This document shows positions 6,956 through 9,657 of a DNA stretch of 9,657 bases, piece by piece. A program made the position numbers and the translations under genes. The stretch is from JBEVEP01 sp040512755. Lineage in GTDB: Bacteria; Pseudomonadota; Alphaproteobacteria; Rhizobiales; Rhizobiaceae. The stretch lies in the NCBI GenBank assembly GCA_040512755.1, contig JBEVEP010000035.1, positions 1 through 9,657 on the forward strand, given 5' to 3'. Each line of letters starts with the position of its first letter. Within the stretch, counting starts at the first letter, position 1. The notes under the pieces are model-generated. The model did not search any database. It was not told where the DNA came from and saw only the letters and a list, made by a program, of their open reading frames with translations.

Positions 6956-6993
6956 GCGCCGACTCGAAACTGACATCCTTGAGGGGACTTTAA

Positions 6994-7389
6994 ATGGAGC
7001 TTTCGTTTCCCTGGCCGATGACCCAGGGTGAGTGGCTTGCCTGGTCGTCGGCCGTCGTGACCGTGCTCTTGGGGCTCATCTTCCTGTTTGCACCGCGTCT
7101 TACCTTTCGGTTGCTGCGTCTTCAGGCGAAGGAAAGTCACCCAGAGGCGCTTGCCGAATCCCGCGCCACCATGTCCGGCTTCTATCTGGGACTCGGCCTC
7201 TGCTGCCTTCTTCTGGCGCAGCCAATGCTTTATATGGCTCTGGGTTTCTCGTGGCTGTTCACAGCATTTGGCCGCCTGGTCTCAATGATGTCGGACGTCG
7301 GCAACACACTCTACAACTGGGTTTTGCTGGCCATCGCGCTGGTCCTTGCGGCGCTTCCGCTGGCCTTTGTTTTCGGCTTCATCCCGTGA
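6994..7389 (+). CDS. Small four-helix membrane protein, DUF4345-like
   Basis: A 131-residue hydrophobic protein with about four predicted membrane helices (near 15-33, 60-80, 82-98 and 108-128) and no signal-peptide cleavage site. The second helix starts after a charged stretch containing E-S-R-A-T-M-S-G-F-Y (55-64), and the third is followed by A-F-G-R-L-V-S-M-M-S-D (91-101). An R-x-x-x-G motif plus F-G-R-L-V-S is the pattern I associate with the DUF4345 family, whose function is unknown; I hold that assignment only moderately. It has its own ribosome-binding site, GAGGGGA (6981-6987), seven bases before the ATG. It lies between priA and the F1 ATP synthase genes on the same strand, but a 235-bp gap with promoter-like features separates it from atpH, so an ATP-synthase role should not be assumed. 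Confidence 0.82.
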   Translation: MELSFPWPMTQGEWLAWSSAVVTVLLGLIFLFAPRLTFRLLRLQAKESHPEALAESRATMSGFYLGLGLCCLLLAQPMLYMALGFSWLFTAFGRLVSMMSDVGNTLYNWVLLAIALVLAALPLAFVFGFIP

Positions 7390-7398
7390 ATTGGAACG

Positions 7399-7426
7399 CG
7401 CAGCCGCGGTGCTGACTGCCGCTGCG
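7399..7426 (+). terminator. Weak hairpin after the small membrane protein gene
   Basis: CGCAGC (7399-7404) and GCTGCG (7421-7426) can pair, with GG (7408-7409) and CC (7419-7420) extending the stem across a bulge. It begins ten bases after the stop codon. A, not T, follows, so it is at best a poor terminator. Confidence 0.22.
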
Positions 7427-7450
7427 ACAAAACTGTCTGAAAAGCTTGCG

Positions 7451-7475
7451 TTCCAGCGTGTTGCGGTCGCTGGAA
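7451..7475. promoter_or_regulatory. Perfect inverted repeat in the atpH upstream region
   Basis: TTCCAGCG (7451-7458) and CGCTGGAA (7468-7475) form a perfect 8-bp stem with a 9-base loop. The loop contains TTGCGG, the -35 candidate of the probable atp promoter, so a protein bound here would cover the promoter. There is no T run after it, which argues against a terminator. The regulator, if any, is unknown. Confidence 0.45.
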
Positions 7476-7488
7476 GCCTGTGCTAGAC
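7461..7488 (+). promoter_or_regulatory. Candidate promoter of the atpH-atpA operon
   Basis: TTGCGG (7461-7466) is followed after 16 bp by CTAGAC (7483-7488), which is preceded by TGTG and resembles rhizobial -10 boxes. It is 136 bp upstream of atpH and would leave a long leader of about 130 bases (from about 7495), in which I see no leader peptide or riboswitch. Confidence 0.35.
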
Positions 7489-7624
7489 GGCAATCGACTT
7501 TTGGCCGGGGGAGGCCTTACGCGGTTTCCCTTCAGCCGATAAAATTCAACAAGGTCAAAGATTTAACCAGATTCCGGTACTCGCGCCGAGAATCTTTTGA
7601 CCCGCAGACAAGAGAAAACGGCCC

Positions 7625-8185
7625 GTGGCAAAGTCCAGCTCGCCCATTTCCGGTGTCGCCGAACGTTATGCGAGTTCTCTCTTCGATCTTGCGGCGCAGT
7701 CGAACGCTATCGCTCAGGTGGAACGGGATCTCGACCGTTTTGAAGCTCTGCTCAATGGGAGCGAAGATCTCAAACGCCTGATCAAGAGCCCGGTCTTCTC
7801 CGCGGACGATCAGTTGAAAGCGATCTCGGCTGTCGCGGATAAGGCGAAGATCTCCGGGCTTGTGGGGAATTTCCTGCGTGTGGTGGCGAAGAACCGGCGC
7901 CTCTTTGCGGTCCCCGGCATGATAAATGCCTTCCGAAGAATCGCCGCGGAAAATCGTGGCGAGATTGCTGCGGAAGTGACTTCCGCGCATGCGCTCACGC
8001 CTGCGCAGGAAACCGAGCTCAAGGCAGCGCTCAAAAGCGTTGCCGGCAAGGATGTTTCCATCGCCGTCACCGTTGATCCGTCCTTGCTTGGCGGGATAAT
8101 CGTGAAGATGGGCTCCAAGCAGATCGATACTTCTCTTAAAACCAAACTCAATTCGCTCAAGCTTGCACTGAAAGAGGTCGGCTGA
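7625..8185 (+). CDS. atpH: F1 ATP synthase delta (OSCP) subunit
   Basis: Subunit delta of the F1Fo ATP synthase, which ties the top of the alpha3-beta3 head to the peripheral b stalk at the inner membrane. It has 186 residues, normal for alphaproteobacteria. The N-terminal helical domain begins S-G-V-A-E-R-Y-A-S-S-L-F-D-L-A (9-23) and contains L-I-K-S-P-V-F (52-58). The conserved C-terminal motif is D-P-S-L-L-G-G-I-I-V (151-160), followed by I-D-T-S-L-K-T-K-L (167-175). The start is GTG at 7625, which gives the family's normal N-terminus; no good Shine-Dalgarno is visible, only AAGAGAAAA about ten bases upstream, so translation may be modest or rely on other signals. The stop overlaps the atpA start by one base. 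Confidence 0.95.
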   Translation: MAKSSSPISGVAERYASSLFDLAAQSNAIAQVERDLDRFEALLNGSEDLKRLIKSPVFSADDQLKAISAVADKAKISGLVGNFLRVVAKNRRLFAVPGMINAFRRIAAENRGEIAAEVTSAHALTPAQETELKAALKSVAGKDVSIAVTVDPSLLGGIIVKMGSKQIDTSLKTKLNSLKLALKEVG

Positions 8186-9657
8186 TGGATATTCGCGCTG
8201 CGGAAATCTCCGCAATCCTGAAAGATCAGATCAAGAACTTCGGCAAGGAGGCAGAAGTCTCCGAAGTCGGACAGGTGCTTTCCGTCGGTGACGGCATTGC
8301 CCGTGTTTATGGTCTCGACAACGTCCAGGCAGGCGAAATGGTCGAGTTTCCGGGCGGCATTCGCGGAATGGCCCTGAACCTCGAAAGCGACAATGTCGGT
8401 GTCGTTATCTTCGGTAACGATCGTGACATCAAGGAAGGCGACACGGTCAAGCGTACGGGCGCGATCGTCGACGTTCCGGTGGGCCCCGCTCTCCTCGGTC
8501 GTGTTGTCGACGCCCTCGGCAATCCGATCGATGGCAAGGGTCCGATCAAGGCAACCGAACGCCGCCGCGTGGACGTCAAGGCGCCGGGCATCATTCCCCG
8601 CAAGTCGGTTCATGAGCCGATGTCGACCGGCCTGAAGGCCATCGACGCCCTGATCCCGATCGGTCGCGGCCAGCGCGAGCTGGTCATTGGTGACCGGCAG
8701 ACGGGCAAGACCGCTATTATTCTCGACACGATCCTGAACCAGAGGGCCATTCATGAGAGCGGTCCGGAGTCGGAGAAGCTCTACTGCGTCTATGTTGCCA
8801 TCGGACAAAAGCGCTCCACCGTCGCGCAGTTCGTCAAGGTGCTGGAAGAGCGCGGCGCGCTCGACTATTCCATCATTATCGCCGCCACCGCGTCCGATCC
8901 TGCTCCGATGCAGTATCTGGCGCCGTTTGCCGGCTGCACCATGGGCGAATACTTCCGCGACAACGGCAAGCATGCGCTGATCGCCTATGACGATCTGTCC
9001 AAGCAGGCAGTGGCCTATCGCCAGATGTCCCTGCTGCTGCGCCGCCCGCCGGGCCGTGAAGCCTATCCGGGTGACGTGTTCTATCTCCATTCGCGTCTGC
9101 TCGAGCGTGCCGCGAAGATGAACGAGGACAATGGCGGTGGCTCGCTGACGGCGCTCCCGATCATCGAAACGCAGGCCAACGACGTGTCGGCCTACATCCC
9201 GACCAACGTGATCTCGATCACCGACGGCCAGATCTTCCTCGAGACGAACCTGTTCTTCCAGGGTATCCGGCCGGCGGTGAACGTTGGCCTCTCGGTCTCG
9301 CGCGTGGGTTCGGCGGCGCAGATCAAGGCGATGAAGCAGGTCGCCGGCACCATCAAGCTCGAGTTGGCGCAATATCGCGAGATGGCGGCATTCGCCCAGT
9401 TCGCTTCCGATCTCGACGCTTCGACCCAGCGCCTGCTGGCGCGTGGCCAGCGCCTGACCGAGCTGCTGAAGCAGGGCCAGTACCAGCCGATGCCGGTCGA
9501 GGAGCAGGTCGCGTCGATCTACTCCGGCACCCGCGGCTTCCTCGACAGCCTCCCGGTCAATCGCGTCGGCGATTTCGAAAGCCAGATGCTGGACGCGCTG
9601 CGCGCCGAGGGCTCGATGCTGGCGTCGATCCGCGACAAGCGCGAGATCGTCAAGGAG
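8185..9657 (+). CDS. atpA: F1 ATP synthase alpha subunit, 3'-truncated by the window edge
   Basis: Non-catalytic nucleotide-binding subunit of the F1 head, alternating with beta in the alpha3-beta3 hexamer. The 491 visible codons begin MDIRAAEISAILKDQI and stay open to the window end; the family is about 509 residues, so roughly 18 are missing. Visible in order: the beta-barrel domain with G-D-G-I-A-R-V-Y-G-L (35-44), Walker A GDRQTGKT (169-176), V-A-I-G-Q-K-R-S-T (204-212), the Walker B strand ALIAYDDLSKQ (264-274), and the V-S-R-V-G-S-A-A-Q signature with the arginine finger R373. A C-terminal helical domain follows. The ATG shares its A with the atpH stop (TGATG), so the two are translationally coupled. 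In this lineage atpG, atpD and atpC normally follow, but they are out of view. Confidence 0.98.
   Translation, partial: MDIRAAEISAILKDQIKNFGKEAEVSEVGQVLSVGDGIARVYGLDNVQAGEMVEFPGGIRGMALNLESDNVGVVIFGNDRDIKEGDTVKRTGAIVDVPVGPALLGRVVDALGNPIDGKGPIKATERRRVDVKAPGIIPRKSVHEPMSTGLKAIDALIPIGRGQRELVIGDRQTGKTAIILDTILNQRAIHESGPESEKLYCVYVAIGQKRSTVAQFVKVLEERGALDYSIIIAATASDPAPMQYLAPFAGCTMGEYFRDNGKHALIAYDDLSKQAVAYRQMSLLLRRPPGREAYPGDVFYLHSRLLERAAKMNEDNGGGSLTALPIIETQANDVSAYIPTNVISITDGQIFLETNLFFQGIRPAVNVGLSVSRVGSAAQIKAMKQVAGTIKLELAQYREMAAFAQFASDLDASTQRLLARGQRLTELLKQGQYQPMPVEEQVASIYSGTRGFLDSLPVNRVGDFESQMLDALRAEGSMLASIRDKREIVKE

Noticed and set aside
7810..9372. A 520-codon open frame on the minus strand opposite atpH and atpA
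   Set aside because: It runs across two genes with unmistakable protein motifs on the plus strand. Its translation has no recognisable domain, so it is an antisense shadow.
1..9657. A hidden defence, secretion or other novel multi-gene system
   Set aside because: Every sizeable gene belongs to, or resembles, a known family: six are standard housekeeping genes, one is a lipid acyltransferase relative and one a small membrane protein. No cluster of unknown genes remains.

Overview
The window carries conserved housekeeping genes of an alphaproteobacterium. The best fit is Rhizobiales, in the Phyllobacteriaceae/Brucellaceae neighbourhood (Mesorhizobium-, Nitratireductor- or Brucella-like). The reasons are the G+C-rich codon use, the leuS-lptE pair, the short TalC-type transaldolase, and an F1 operon that opens atpH-atpA. 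This placement comes from remembered protein families, not from a database search.

Layout from left to right. Positions 1-1990 hold the 3' three quarters of leuS, overlapped by lptE (1977-2537). A 339-base gene-free stretch follows (2538-2876); its main content is a 147-bp palindromic repeat at 2561-2707. Then comes a PlsC-type acyltransferase-like gene (2877-3785). It runs convergently towards tal (3828-4481, minus strand). tal is divergent from priA (4661-6862) across a 179-bp spacer containing three inverted repeats in a row. After priA come a small four-helix membrane protein (6994-7389), an upstream region with a strong inverted repeat and a possible promoter, then atpH (7625-8185) and atpA (8185 to the window end, lacking its last few residues).

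The genes are functionally mixed: leucyl-tRNA charging, outer-membrane LPS assembly, lipid acylation, the pentose phosphate pathway, replication restart and ATP synthesis. Only leuS-lptE and atpH-atpA look translationally linked.

I found no CRISPR array, tRNA, rRNA, transposase, toxin-antitoxin pair or defence system, and no convincing new biological system. What deserves a second look is mostly non-coding: the palindromic element, the palindrome cluster between tal and priA, and the hairpin at the atp promoter region. Two protein details also stand out: non-canonical motif spacing in the acyltransferase, and active-site residues that argue for transaldolase rather than fructose-6-phosphate aldolase.
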